The notes: generated by a model not told the origin, from the letters alone. DNA of 64,000 bases from an uncultured Rhizobiaceae group bacterium (GCA_937930845.1 CALHBJ010000012.1:1-64000), one strand, 5' to 3'; positions 1 to 8,811 are shown, counted from the first letter of the stretch. Translations and numbers: made by a program.

Positions 1-76
1 CCGCAGTCGGCATGCCAGCTTCCTGCTCCTTGATCATGCCGATGATCTGCTCGTCGCTGAACCGTGATTGTCTCAT
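1..76 (-). mobile_element. IS3-family transposase OrfA, 5' end only (runs off the left edge)
   Basis: The reverse strand encodes an ATG-initiated peptide that begins MRQSRFSDEQIIGMIKEQEA and runs off the window. This is the characteristic start of IS3-family (IS407/IS511-like) OrfA, the helix-turn-helix subunit that is fused to the OrfB integrase domain by frameshifting. A purine-rich ribosome binding site (AAGGAGA) lies just upstream of the ATG. Only about 25 residues are visible, so whether the element is intact or which subgroup it belongs to cannot be judged. It sits in the genomic-island end of the window, which fits acquired DNA. Confidence 0.85.
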
Positions 77-141
77 TTATTCGTCTCCTTGATGGCGACG
101 AATTCTACCCAAAATTGGATGAAGAAATGGGTCTCAGGTCA
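77..141 (-). repeat. Probable terminal region and inverted repeat of the IS3-family element
   Basis: Between the transposase start codon and position 141 lies a short leader whose outer end, read on the minus strand from 141, is TGACCTGAGACCC. IS407-type elements of the IS3 family commonly begin TGACCTG followed by a C-rich stretch, so 141 is the likely outer boundary. The other end and the target duplication lie outside the window, so the boundary is an inference from one end only. Confidence 0.5.
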
Positions 142-646
142 CAAGCAATCTGTGACCAAGCAAGTGCTTAAAGACCTTACGGGCGAATTGGCGGATTGTT
201 TTGATCGAGACGCCCTCAATCGGCAGCAAGACATTCTTCTACAAGCCGTGGAACTGCTTGTACCTGTCGACAGAGCTGAAATATCTGCGCGCCCAGAACT
301 GCTGTCGTTAGGGCGAGCTATAACCAAGCTAAGTCGAATTACATCAAACGCAATATACCAGTCTGTTGACCCGCCACAGCATCCCGAAACAACGGCGTGG
401 AAAGGCGAAGATTCACCGCCAGCGCCTACTACAACATTTGGGAGAGCAGCGTGAAGACAAGGAAGCTACACAGCATTACGTATTGAAAACGTTGGATGGC
501 CGCTTGGAGCCCAAAGCAGCAGAGAAATGCAAATGCCCTATCCAGAATGCGAAATGAAAATCGCTCAGAAAAGGAAGGCTTTGCAATAGTTTTTGGCTGC
601 TTAGGTGCTCAATAAGTGACGTTGCGCAGATTGATTGCGTCAGAAT
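142..646. other. Stretch without a confident gene, flanking the IS end
   Basis: This region has only weak reading frames. A plus-strand frame open to 454 (charged, no recognised domain) starts inside the IS, so it is either a gene cut by the insertion or chance. A second plus-strand frame, 366-557, overlaps it and is Lys/Arg/Gln-rich; together they could be one frameshifted, degraded gene. No ribosome binding site or known family supports either. Confidence 0.3.
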
Positions 647-1018
647 TTAATGCTCACCGTCGCTCGGAATCTTTGATTGGGTATTTCGACGAACCATCAG
701 GAACATGTTCGACATGATCGTTGCAACACAATAAAAGATTGCAAAGAACGCGATGGCGTCCATGTCATGTTCTGTAACATTCAGCGCATTTTCACCAAAT
801 GCTTTATCGAGAGTGCGAGCAAAGATGTTTACTAGCAACGACAACAAAGTCAGCAGGGTCATGGAGTTGGCAACGATGTTTAAGCAAATTTCAACATTTG
901 GCTTCTCTTTCGTGCGTACAAAAATGAACGATATGATAATTAAGGATACAGCAAGCCCACCCAGAATCACTATTGAGCTCACTTGTACAGGTGTTAGGAA
1001 GTCGCTGTTACTGAACAT
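647..1018 (-). CDS. Small membrane protein, second of an overlapping pair
   Basis: A 123-residue protein with three hydrophobic segments, at roughly residues 12-34, 45-65 and 87-108, and a short charged tail. I recognise no family. It starts with ATG inside the last codons of the upstream small membrane protein gene (11 bp overlap), which indicates translational coupling and suggests the two proteins act together, perhaps as a heteromeric membrane complex (inference). The pair lies in the island between the IS and the integrase, in DNA visibly richer in A+T than the core block. Nothing in the sequence shows substrate or enzymatic activity. Confidence 0.6.
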   Translation of the reverse strand: MFSNSDFLTPVQVSSIVILGGLAVSLIIISFIFVRTKEKPNVEICLNIVANSMTLLTLLSLLVNIFARTLDKAFGENALNVTEHDMDAIAFFAIFYCVATIMSNMFLMVRRNTQSKIPSDGEH

Positions 1019-1328
1019 TTTTTCGACCCAACACAGTTTCAGTAATGAAACTGAATACGAAAAGCACCAAACCTGCCGAAGAAAACAAACATATCATCGC
1101 TTTTTGCTGACCCAAGGCTTCTAACGCCGCTGCATCTTCCAATAGCGTGAGCGATAAGATCAAGTATATCACTGAATAGACAGTGCCGCCCGCAAAAGCA
1201 TCTGCAGTGATTTTATGATCTTTGTCACCTCTCAACTCTCGGCTAACAATTCCGACGATTGAAAATATCATTGAAAATATTACAACTACGATCATGGAAT
1301 ATGAGGATAGAAACTGGATTAAATTCAA
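1008..1328 (-). CDS. Small membrane protein, first of an overlapping pair
   Basis: A 106-residue protein with three predicted membrane spans (about residues 9-28, 48-65 and 77-97) separated by short charged loops. The longest frame starts at TTG with no strong ribosome binding site; an internal ATG at residue 12 is the other choice but would cut the first span. Its end overlaps the start of the next gene, which encodes another three-span protein of similar size. No family is recognised. The arrangement resembles small two-component membrane modules in mobile elements, but its function is open. Confidence 0.5.
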   Translation of the reverse strand: MNLIQFLSSYSMIVVVIFSMIFSIVGIVSRELRGDKDHKITADAFAGGTVYSVIYLILSLTLLEDAAALEALGQQKAMICLFSSAGLVLFVFSFITETVLGRKNVQ

Positions 1329-1667
1329 ACCATCACCATAACTTTGAACTTAAAGTTTCCATGTCGCGCGTCTAAGCTCGCTATACTAAAGCCAGTGATA
1401 TTTAGTACCAGTCATCAATTTTCACAAGGCTGAAAGAATTCACGTTGTCGATAACAATTATCCAAAGCTGCAGCAAGAAGCTTCTTGAACATCTGTCAAT
1501 CATCGACATCGATACTCTGGTCACTTTGTCCGCTTAGCTGTCCTCGGCGTGTAAAGGGGTTGAGTGCTGGTCAGACACCCTAAATTCCGCAATCGCGATA
1601 GCACCTAATTATTTGGGGAACTAACATTACAGTTAGCCCCCCAACAATAGTGTGTTCAGAAATGACC
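1329..1667. other. Non-coding stretch with palindromes
   Basis: I see no supportable gene here. It contains a perfect 14-bp palindrome, CAAGAAGCTTCTTG (1474-1487), which could be an operator. It also has an imperfect hairpin at about 1615-1645 (GGGG-AA-CTAAC paired with GTTAG-CCCC) lying downstream of the 1668-2042 gene. That hairpin lacks a T-run, so a terminator role is uncertain. Confidence 0.4.
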
Positions 1668-2042
1668 TTAGGAAGCCCAACAGGCCGTTTTCACACTACG
1701 GTAAGCCCATTTAGCCTTCCTGACCGGGAAACGAGCATAGCGCCGCAGCTGAGACCACAGGCGAGCGTATTTAGGGCGTGTGTAGCGAAGCCAGTTGGCA
1801 TATTCGACTATTTCATTTGCATCCGCTTTATACCGTCCTGCAGAGATCAGGCAGCTGGCGAACCGCTCGTCCAATCTGCTTGATAGTTCGTCAAAACGGA
1901 CTGCCGAAGTCTGGGCGGCAAGCCACAGAACGTGTGCAGACCCAGTTTGCTTGCTCAACGACCGTCTTAGCTGCTCGGGATGGGGGATCGAGCCGAAATG
2001 CTGGATGCCATTGCCGTCTTCGATTAGAAAAAGCGCTCTCAT
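1668..2042 (-). CDS. Hypothetical protein of the genomic island
   Basis: A 124-residue, basic, soluble-looking protein rich in Arg, Ala, Trp and Tyr in its second half, with no signal peptide, membrane span or recognised motif. The main support for it being real is a good ribosome binding site: GGAGG about nine bases before the ATG at 2042. It may be the remains of a longer island gene or a small DNA- or RNA-binding protein, but nothing conserved is visible. It lies on the same strand as the integrase and the membrane-protein pair, separated from the integrase by about 390 bp of non-coding DNA. Confidence 0.5.
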   Translation of the reverse strand: MRALFLIEDGNGIQHFGSIPHPEQLRRSLSKQTGSAHVLWLAAQTSAVRFDELSSRLDERFASCLISAGRYKADANEIVEYANWLRYTRPKYARLWSQLRRYARFPVRKAKWAYRSVKTACWAS

Positions 2043-2433
2043 CGGATTGTTCCTCCGAAAAAAGTGGTCATTCCAAAGTTTTTAAGGGTGTCGCATGCAC
2101 GACGATTGTTGACGAAGCTCACAGCCCGTCTATTGGTTGTATCAACCATCTTGTTCTCCATCACGATTGGAGTTTCAATTTGGCCAGATGCCGCCGACGT
2201 TAGCGCGTCGGTGGCATCGATCTAGTTAGCGCTAGTCCGATGCCGAATTGACCACACAGAGATGCTCTCTGCGCGATGTAAATGTGAACCATTCTCGCAA
2301 TATAGCAATGTCACGCCACCGCCTTTCGACCACCAAGGTTAATCAACGCTTTCATAGGTTTTGAAGCAAGATTCCATTAACCATACCACTTTCAATTTAT
2401 CACGATCAGCGGTTGCAAGAGCTCATTATTGCA
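2043..2433. other. Non-coding stretch between integrase and orphan gene, with hairpins
   Basis: No gene is supported. A striking inverted repeat lies at 2187-2218: 13-base arms with a single G-T pair around a 6-base loop (TTAGCG). A shorter one lies at 2134-2148 (TGGTTG/CAACCA around TAT). Neither is followed by a T-run on either strand, so they are not typical terminators. They could mark a structured RNA, a recombination or directionality-factor site, or a regulatory region of the island. Confidence 0.5.
2187..2218. repeat. 13-bp inverted repeat with 6-base loop
   Basis: The arms 2187-2199 and 2206-2218 are complementary over 13 positions, 12 of them Watson-Crick pairs and one a G-T pair. 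The loop sequence TTAGCG recurs about 25 bp downstream. It lies downstream of the integrase stop codon, reading on the minus strand. Its function is unknown. Confidence 0.7.
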
Positions 2434-4782
2434 CTAGTCGTACGTGTTCGATCCATTCGACTTGGCGTCACGCTCCGCGGCTTTTTTGATGTCTTGGCGG
2501 GTCAAACGCAGGTCCGCTCTAGCCAATTTGTCGAAATCCAAGCCACGGAACATGTCTGTCATTTCGTCCAGCCATTGTGGAAGCGGGATATTCATCAATG
2601 CGATCGCGCGATTTTCGGTCAGTCCCTTCGTTCCATAATTTCCATCATGAACATCACGAGCCGCATGCCCTGACATCTGTCGGATTGCTCGCCCGCTCTT
2701 TTCGGTCTCGTCATCGTATATGTCGATGCCCAGCGAACGCAGTGATTTGAATGTTTCACCCTCGCTTGCTCCACTACGGCTGAATAATCGGCTCATGCGC
2801 TTCGAAGCATTTCTAGATGGATCGGCATATAGGTGAAGCGCTTCAAATACGTAATCGTCTCCGCGCTGGAGAAGCCAATCTGTAAAACCAATTTCGGTAA
2901 GCACTTTGTGTATTGTGAAAGTCTTTTCTGAATCGGATGTTTTCAGCGGACGTTTGACTTTCTTACCTTTGATCATCACGATTTTCTTAGCTGAAACTGT
3001 GTAGACCGGCCGAGCCTCGTCATCGTCATATTGAGCGGAAATATCTGTACCAATCATGTGGGTTAGAAGCCCCAAACGTCGCGTTGCCAACAACCCGAAC
3101 AACGGCAGCATTGTATCCGTCAGGCGACCTGTTTCCAGGCCAGCTTCCAGCACTGAAGTGACCGTTCTTCGGCTGATTTGATCGTTATTGACGTGCCGAA
3201 CCGTTTCATCTGGATAGCGGAGATCTCCGGTGCTGATACCTTGCAACTTGTCGAGTTCTTCCTGCTCATCCCGCCAAGCCCTGATCGCAGAGTTGATCGG
3301 AGCGAGATAACCATCCTTTATCGTCACCTTAGCGAATGTAATGAACTCTGATGTATCGACGTTAGAAAAACCATTGGCTCGACGCCCTAGAATTAGCTCG
3401 CGCGTCGGAACACCTCTACAGGCCTTCGATTGTTTGGCATTTTTTGGATATCTAACAACCAGATCGACAAATGTCTGGAAATCGCGTGTCTTGTAAGTGT
3501 CGATTGGATGATCACCGATGAGATCGATAAAGACCTGAACTCTAGTCCGTGCAGTACCGACACCATCTGGCTCTTCGATTTCCTCATCCCAATCCGATTT
3601 CTTCAATTCTGCCGGAATAGACCATCCCAGACGCCTAGCCCAACCTTGCAGGTATTCACCTGCAGCAATAGACAGGTACGGGTAAGGCGAGTTCAAGGCA
3701 TTAGGACGGTGTACCTTTGCGCGGTCCACCATTCCGGCGAACATAGGCTTGCTCTGCACCGGTTCAGGCGACTGCGTTGTCACCGAGCTGATTGAAGAGC
3801 CTTGGGCCTCGGCAGGTTCGATTTCTGACTGAATAGCACCGCTGGTTCGGAGATTGTTCGCTTCATCAAGATTATCACCCTCAGTTGGACCGAGAACTGC
3901 ATTCTTATTGGCGCTGTCGCATAAATCTTGCTCGATAGGCGCTGCTTGCGGTTCGTTCTGCTGCGGAAAATCGGATTCAGTGGGTGGAGTAGATGCTGGT
4001 TCGGCTTCTACCGACGGTTCCTGTCGCTCATCGTAGATCTCCGAAAGAGCCGCAAGTGCAGCCATCATCACCGGAATGGACGTCGGCGCGCGTTTGAAGC
4101 ACTCACGCAGGGCTGCCAAAGATTTGGCCCGCGAACTCATGACGTTTATCTCAGTGTAGCCCTTCGCCATTTCACTTTTTGATAAAACGACTGTTTGTTC
4201 CGCCTCAATACGGGAAACGGCTCCATCAATGTCACAATGCTTCTGCAGCACCTCTGGTGAAGAGCGAAGTTCCTCAATCTCGTGCTGTAAGGTCTTCACA
4301 GCTTTGATGACACCGGTCGTATTATCATTTGGGTGAAGCGTCTCTTGCTGACGCAAACGTTGGACCTCCTCATCAAATGCACCCTGCATAGCTGAGAGAA
4401 GACGATCTATTTCTTCTTGCGTCATACCCGCAAGCAAAGCCTCAGGGTCAGAGAAGTCCAATTGGTCAAACATCGATGTTGCCTCCTTGAGAACTGCAAA
4501 AACACAGTCCGTCCAATAACCGAGATGACGCGAAACCAATCGCGCCTCACCGATCGCCATAGGCCACAAGCGGGCTTTAACAACACGTTTGGACTTAGAC
4601 GTCCTTAGGGACATAGGTATCCGCCGTTGAAATATCCAACCCGAGTGATCGCAAGAAAGATGAGCGACCTGTACGCGCGGCTTCACACTTTCCTTGAGGG
4701 TGTCGGAAGTGCCGAGATCACTGGATACATCCGCAGTAACAATGCTGGATACAGAGTCGTTTACTCTTTTATTCAACGACAT
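2434..4782 (-). CDS. Tyrosine-type site-specific recombinase (island integrase)
   Basis: A 782-residue integrase expected to catalyse integration and excision of the island at the adjacent tRNA-Ser. The N-terminal part has a DUF6538-like segment (GWIFQRRIP, then a basic stretch). A coiled, acidic linker of roughly 250 residues follows, and then the core-binding and catalytic domains. In the catalytic domain I see the box I Arg (ATRRLG), the beta-hairpin Lys region (RPLKTSDSEK), a Lys-Ser-Leu-Arg in place of the usual His-x-x-Arg, then GH and the likely nucleophilic Tyr (GNYG). The start at 4782 is chosen because GAGGG lies 9 bases upstream; the longer frame to 4938 would run into the tRNA gene. 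The gene reads away from the tRNA, the usual arrangement for elements integrated at tRNA 3' ends. Confidence 0.85.
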   Translation of the reverse strand: MSLNKRVNDSVSSIVTADVSSDLGTSDTLKESVKPRVQVAHLSCDHSGWIFQRRIPMSLRTSKSKRVVKARLWPMAIGEARLVSRHLGYWTDCVFAVLKEATSMFDQLDFSDPEALLAGMTQEEIDRLLSAMQGAFDEEVQRLRQQETLHPNDNTTGVIKAVKTLQHEIEELRSSPEVLQKHCDIDGAVSRIEAEQTVVLSKSEMAKGYTEINVMSSRAKSLAALRECFKRAPTSIPVMMAALAALSEIYDERQEPSVEAEPASTPPTESDFPQQNEPQAAPIEQDLCDSANKNAVLGPTEGDNLDEANNLRTSGAIQSEIEPAEAQGSSISSVTTQSPEPVQSKPMFAGMVDRAKVHRPNALNSPYPYLSIAAGEYLQGWARRLGWSIPAELKKSDWDEEIEEPDGVGTARTRVQVFIDLIGDHPIDTYKTRDFQTFVDLVVRYPKNAKQSKACRGVPTRELILGRRANGFSNVDTSEFITFAKVTIKDGYLAPINSAIRAWRDEQEELDKLQGISTGDLRYPDETVRHVNNDQISRRTVTSVLEAGLETGRLTDTMLPLFGLLATRRLGLLTHMIGTDISAQYDDDEARPVYTVSAKKIVMIKGKKVKRPLKTSDSEKTFTIHKVLTEIGFTDWLLQRGDDYVFEALHLYADPSRNASKRMSRLFSRSGASEGETFKSLRSLGIDIYDDETEKSGRAIRQMSGHAARDVHDGNYGTKGLTENRAIALMNIPLPQWLDEMTDMFRGLDFDKLARADLRLTRQDIKKAAERDAKSNGSNTYD

Positions 4783-4840
4783 TGAGAAATTCCCTCTTTT
4801 TGGAAGGAACTCAAACGATTTTAGGTGCTTAGATCGGTCT

Positions 4841-4869
4841 CTAGCGGAAAACCTTCTGTAAGGGTTCAA
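4841..4869 (-). promoter_or_regulatory. Candidate integrase promoter
   Basis: On the minus strand TTGAAC (4864-4869) is followed after 17 bases by CGCTAG (4841-4846), then about 58 bases to the integrase ATG. The -35 is good and the -10 is weak, so this is a candidate only. Confidence 0.35.
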
Positions 4870-4891
4870 CCCATTGGAACAAAAGAGTTTC

Positions 4892-4920
4892 TGGCGGAGA
4901 GACAGGGATTCGAACCCTGG
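4892..4920. other. Candidate island attachment site (3' end of tRNA-Ser)
   Basis: Integrases adjacent to tRNA genes usually recombine within the T-arm and acceptor 3' strand, restoring a whole tRNA on integration. The tRNA here is complete and the integrase gene lies just beyond its 3' end. No second copy of this segment is visible in the window, so the other att site must lie to the left of position 1. The exact core is inferred. Confidence 0.45.
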
Positions 4921-4981
4921 GTACCCGCAAAGGCACAACGGTTTTCGAGACCGCCCCGTTCGACCACTCCGGCACCTCTCC
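4892..4981 (-). tRNA. tRNA-Ser (anticodon CGA), CCA encoded
   Basis: Read on the minus strand, the 90-nt sequence folds as a class II tRNA. The acceptor stem GGAGAGG pairs with TCTCTCC with one G-T pair; the anticodon stem GCGGT/ACCGT encloses the loop CTCGAAA with anticodon CGA (reads UCG). A long variable arm and a T-arm CAGGG-TTCGAAT-CCCTG follow. The discriminator base is G and CCA is encoded. It lies divergent from rplU, a common position for tRNA-Ser in this order, and is the likely integration target of the neighbouring integrase. Confidence 0.97.
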
Positions 4982-5020
4982 GCATAAATAAACGGCTTGG
5001 TCTTTGCCGTTCGAGGTGGT

Positions 5021-5048
5021 GGTTATCGGGACTGGCGCGATGAATCAA
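5021..5048 (-). promoter_or_regulatory. Candidate promoter for tRNA-Ser
   Basis: On the minus strand TTGATT (5043-5048) is followed after 16 bases by ATAACC (5021-5026), about 40 bases before the tRNA 5' end. The match is moderate. Confidence 0.35.
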
Positions 5049-5098
5049 GACGTTTGAGCGCCAATTGGCTCCTGCATAACGCCATTGGCCCGAAATGC

Positions 5099-5126
5099 TT
5101 GACTCCCGCCCGCGCTTCTATATACG
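5099..5126 (+). promoter_or_regulatory. Promoter of the rplU-rpmA operon
   Basis: CTTGACT is followed after 16 bases by TATACG (-35 TTGACT at 5099-5104, -10 at 5121-5126). This fits the alphaproteobacterial housekeeping consensus (CTTGAC and a TATA-like -10) and leaves a leader of about 120 bases before the rplU ATG at 5253. Confidence 0.6.
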
Positions 5127-5252
5127 AAACACCGAAACACACGCTCATCAGGGCGGTATTTCGTATGCACCCAACAGACTGGCAAAAAGGCGCTTGTTTT
5201 CAAGGGGACTATTCCTTTGGCAAAGCGCAGCGGAACACTTGAAGGAAAAACG

Positions 5253-5966
5253 ATGTTCGCAGTCATTAAAACAGGTGGGAAACAGTATTCTGTTGCCGCC
5301 GACGACCAATTGAAGGTCGAAAAACTCGCTGGCGAACCCGGCGATATCATCCAATTCAACGAAGTGCTGATGGTCGGCAATTCCGTTGGTGCTCCCTTTG
5401 TAGAGGGCGCCATGGTAACCGCTGAAATCGTCGAACAGGGCCGCGCCCGCAAGGTTATCGCTTTCAAGAAGCGTCGCCGGCAGAATTCGCGCCGCACAAT
5501 TGGCCATCGCCAGCACTACACAATGTTGCAGATCAGCGAAATTTTGACCGATGGCGCTAAACCATCGAAAAAGCCAGGCGCTGCTGCAGCAAAAGCTAAG
5601 GCCAAAGCAGATTCCAAATCTGCCGCCGATGCCAAGTCCGCCGCCAAGTCCGCTAAGGCCGCTGATGAAAAGCCTGCTGCTAAAGCAGAGGCAAAGACTG
5701 AGCCTAAAGCAAAAGACGATGCTAAAAGCGATGCCGCACCAGCTGCACCCTTGTTCACCGCACCAGCTGGTGGCGAGAAAGACAAGCTGACCGACATCAA
5801 GGGCATCGGTCCCGTCGCAGAGCGTCAGCTTAACGAACAGGGCATCACGACATTTGCCCAGATCGCTGCTTTGACGGCAGAAGAGATCGCTAAAGTTGAC
5901 GAATATATGCCATTCAGCGCAGACCAGATCACAGACTGGCAGGCGCAGGCAAAGGACAAGGCGTAA
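5253..5966 (+). CDS. rplU: 50S ribosomal protein L21 with C-terminal helix-hairpin-helix extension
   Basis: A 237-residue protein. Residues 1-103 are a standard L21 (starts [14 protein letters not shown], with a basic [10 protein letters not shown] segment that binds 23S rRNA near domain I). A low-complexity Ala/Lys linker of about 65 residues follows, and then a C-terminal domain with the motif [20 protein letters not shown], a helix-hairpin-helix-like fold. Plain L21 is about 103 residues, so more than half the protein is extra. Extended L21 proteins of this kind occur in Hyphomicrobiales. The ATG at 5253 is chosen from the GAAGGA ribosome binding site and the family start. First gene of the operon with rpmA. 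Confidence 0.97.
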   Translation: MFAVIKTGGKQYSVAADDQLKVEKLAGEPGDIIQFNEVLMVGNSVGAPFVEGAMVTAEIVEQGRARKVIAFKKRRRQNSRRTIGHRQHYTMLQISEILTDGAKPSKKPGAAAAKAKAKADSKSAADAKSAAKSAKAADEKPAAKAEAKTEPKAKDDAKSDAAPAAPLFTAPAGGEKDKLTDIKGIGPVAERQLNEQGITTFAQIAALTAEEIAKVDEYMPFSADQITDWQAQAKDKA

Positions 5967-6003
5967 GGCTTCGGCCCCGCCCGTTTGAGAAGGAAACGAA
6001 GAC

Positions 6004-6273
6004 ATGGCACATAAAAAAGCCGGTGGCTCATCCAGAAACGGCCGCGATTCCGCCGGACGCCGTCTTGGCGTCAAGAAATTTGGCGGCCAGGCAGTTATTC
6101 CAGGCAACATTATCGTGCGCCAGCGCGGTACAAAATGGCACCCAGGCGACAATGTCGGCATGGGCAAGGATCACACATTGTTTGCGCTGACAGAAGGCAA
6201 GGTCACTTTTGCGACCAAAGCCAATAAGCGCACCTATGTATCCGTCATGCCGCTGGCGGAAGCTGCCGAATAA
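6004..6273 (+). CDS. rpmA: 50S ribosomal protein L27
   Basis: An 89-residue L27. It starts [16 protein letters not shown], whose flexible N-terminus reaches the peptidyl transferase centre. It continues through the conserved [20 protein letters not shown] segment, with [18 protein letters not shown] after it. Length is normal and there is no N-terminal propeptide of the Firmicutes kind. It lies 37 bp after rplU with its own ribosome binding site (GAAGGAAACGAAGAC) and is followed by a strong terminator, so rplU-rpmA form a closed two-gene operon. Confidence 0.98.
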   Translation: MAHKKAGGSSRNGRDSAGRRLGVKKFGGQAVIPGNIIVRQRGTKWHPGDNVGMGKDHTLFALTEGKVTFATKANKRTYVSVMPLAEAAE

Positions 6274-6331
6274 CCGGATTTGCAAATTCATCCGGTGTCT
6301 CGAACCCCGGATGTCACAGCATCGACATTAT

Positions 6332-6365
6332 AAAAGGGGAGATGGGACACCATCTCCCCTTTTTT
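6332..6365 (+). terminator. Rho-independent terminator after rpmA
   Basis: AAAAGGGGAGATGG (6332-6345), a 4-base loop, then CCATCTCCCC and a run of six T residues (6360-6365). The stem is perfect and G+C-rich with a classical U-tract. Confidence 0.92.
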
Positions 6366-6415
6366 CGTTTCGAGGGATTCGAAAATCGGGGCTTTCCAAA
6401 GGAGAACAGCGCCCC

Positions 6416-6955
6416 ATGGATATTCTCGTAACCAAAAGACTGACACTTCGTCCGCCGCTAGAGGTGGATATTGATGGCATCACCCGCGGATTGACCAATC
6501 CCAATGTGGCAAAAATGCTTGGGTCAGTGCCCCAGTCCTATTGTGCCGATGATGCACGCATCTGGCTTGATAAAGTGTCGGGGGAACTCTGTGTCTACAC
6601 CATTCACCGCCAACGTCTCGTGGGCTGTGTCGGGGTACATCAGCATCGCGAACATCTGGAACTGGGGTATTGGCTTGTCCAGTCCGCCTGGGGCAATGGC
6701 TTTGCCACCGAGGCCGCGCGGGCGGTCCTTGCGCGGGCTTTCCGTCAGTTTGATGCTGACGAAATTATCTCCGGCGCAGCAATTGAAAATGCAGCTTCGT
6801 TGCGGGTGCAAAGCAAGCTTGGTTTTGAAACAGTTGGCACCACAACGCGCAAGTTCAAGTCCAGAGGACAAGATGTGGAAGCAGTCGTCACTCGCCTCAC
6901 ACGCAATGGGTTTGAAACTCGTTTCGGCTCGCTTGAAACCAATCGGGCCGCATAA
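6416..6955 (+). CDS. GNAT-family N-acetyltransferase
   Basis: A 179-residue acetyltransferase of the RimJ/RimL type. It opens with the usual TKRLTLRPP strand and has the acetyl-CoA-binding segment around WGNGFATEAARAVL and the C-terminal NAASLRVQSKLGF helix typical of this subgroup. The substrate is unknown; relatives acetylate ribosomal protein N-termini or small amines. GNAT genes between rpmA and obgE are a recurring arrangement in Hyphomicrobiales, so a link to ribosome maturation is plausible but unproven. ATG at 6416 follows AAAGGAGAAC; the longer frame would run through the rpmA terminator. Confidence 0.9.
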   Translation: MDILVTKRLTLRPPLEVDIDGITRGLTNPNVAKMLGSVPQSYCADDARIWLDKVSGELCVYTIHRQRLVGCVGVHQHREHLELGYWLVQSAWGNGFATEAARAVLARAFRQFDADEIISGAAIENAASLRVQSKLGFETVGTTTRKFKSRGQDVEAVVTRLTRNGFETRFGSLETNRAA

Positions 6956-6994
6956 GCGTTGCTGTTGCACAGCCCCGACCACGCAGGAACTTTC

Positions 6995-7546
6995 ATGCAA
7001 CTTATCAAGCTCATGAGATACGCAATGCTGGGTGCCATTCTACAGATGGCACCCATCTTCGCCGCATCTGCCACGCAAGCGGCAGAATCATTCACGTTCG
7101 AAGATTATTTCCGCGGCAAAACCGTTGCCTATGGCAAGTTTTCTGCAATCAATGGGGTGAAGCGCAGCTTTCGGGTTGATCTTGATGGCATCTGGAACGG
7201 CAAAACCCTGAAACTCATCGAAAAATTCAAATATGATGACGGGGCGAAAGAAACCAAAATCTGGTATTTCACCAAGACTGGACCCGGCAGATATATTGGC
7301 AAGCGCGATGACGTGAAAGGCCAGGCAAATGTGCGCATTCGCGGTAACACGGCGCGTTATGGCTACAAGCTTTATCTCGATGCAAAAAACCGCAGCAATC
7401 TGGTTCGCTTTCGTGACAAAATGGTGCTCAAGGACGATGGCACAGTGGTCAACACGGCAACCGTATTCAAATCCATATTCCCTGTAGGTCGGGTAACGGT
7501 AAATTTTGCCCGCCTGAAGGACATACACAAGCTCAAACGACCGTAA
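6995..7546 (+). CDS. DUF3833-like exported protein
   Basis: A 183-residue protein with an N-terminal hydrophobic signal segment (about residues 8-30, possible cleavage after TQA-A). The mature domain has the features of the DUF3833 family: FRGKTVAYGKF, DLDGIWNGKTLKL, EKFKYDDGA, and a C-terminal VNTATVFKSIFPVGRVT. Family members are predicted periplasmic or lipoprotein beta-barrel-like proteins of unknown function; here no lipobox Cys is seen. ATG at 6995 follows AGGAACTTTC. It sits between the GNAT gene and obgE and is closed by its own hairpin. Confidence 0.8.
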   Translation: MQLIKLMRYAMLGAILQMAPIFAASATQAAESFTFEDYFRGKTVAYGKFSAINGVKRSFRVDLDGIWNGKTLKLIEKFKYDDGAKETKIWYFTKTGPGRYIGKRDDVKGQANVRIRGNTARYGYKLYLDAKNRSNLVRFRDKMVLKDDGTVVNTATVFKSIFPVGRVTVNFARLKDIHKLKRP

Positions 7547-7579
7547 CCCATATACCGCTCTCATATTGAGCGTTTCAAC

Positions 7580-7612
7580 AAGGCCATGCCTGCAGCCCGC
7601 AGGCATGGCCTT
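7580..7612 (+). terminator. Probable terminator before obgE
   Basis: A perfect 14-bp inverted repeat (7580-7593 and 7599-7612, AAGGCCATGCCTGC and its complement) around a 5-base loop, followed by TGTGTTGT. The U-tract is weak but the stem is very stable. Confidence 0.7.
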
Positions 7613-7728
7613 TGTGTTGTGGATGTTCTAATTCATTGCCAATCAATTCCCTGGCGCAACGCGACACCATCGCAAGCCACGGGGAAAGCCAAACCCTAAG
7701 GAGTCGACGCGCGACAACGACCGGATGA

Positions 7729-8811
<1,083 letters not shown>

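Noticed and set aside
68-454. Plus-strand frame of 128 residues near the left edge
   Set aside because: It begins inside the IS element and crosses its probable boundary, so at least its first part cannot be an original gene; no ribosome binding site or family.
4783-4938. Upstream extension of the integrase frame
   Set aside because: It overlaps the tRNA-Ser gene; a good ribosome binding site supports the start at 4782.
5148-6167. Minus-strand frame of 339 residues opposite rplU
   Set aside because: Antisense shadow of rplU and rpmA, Cys/Leu-rich without any domain.
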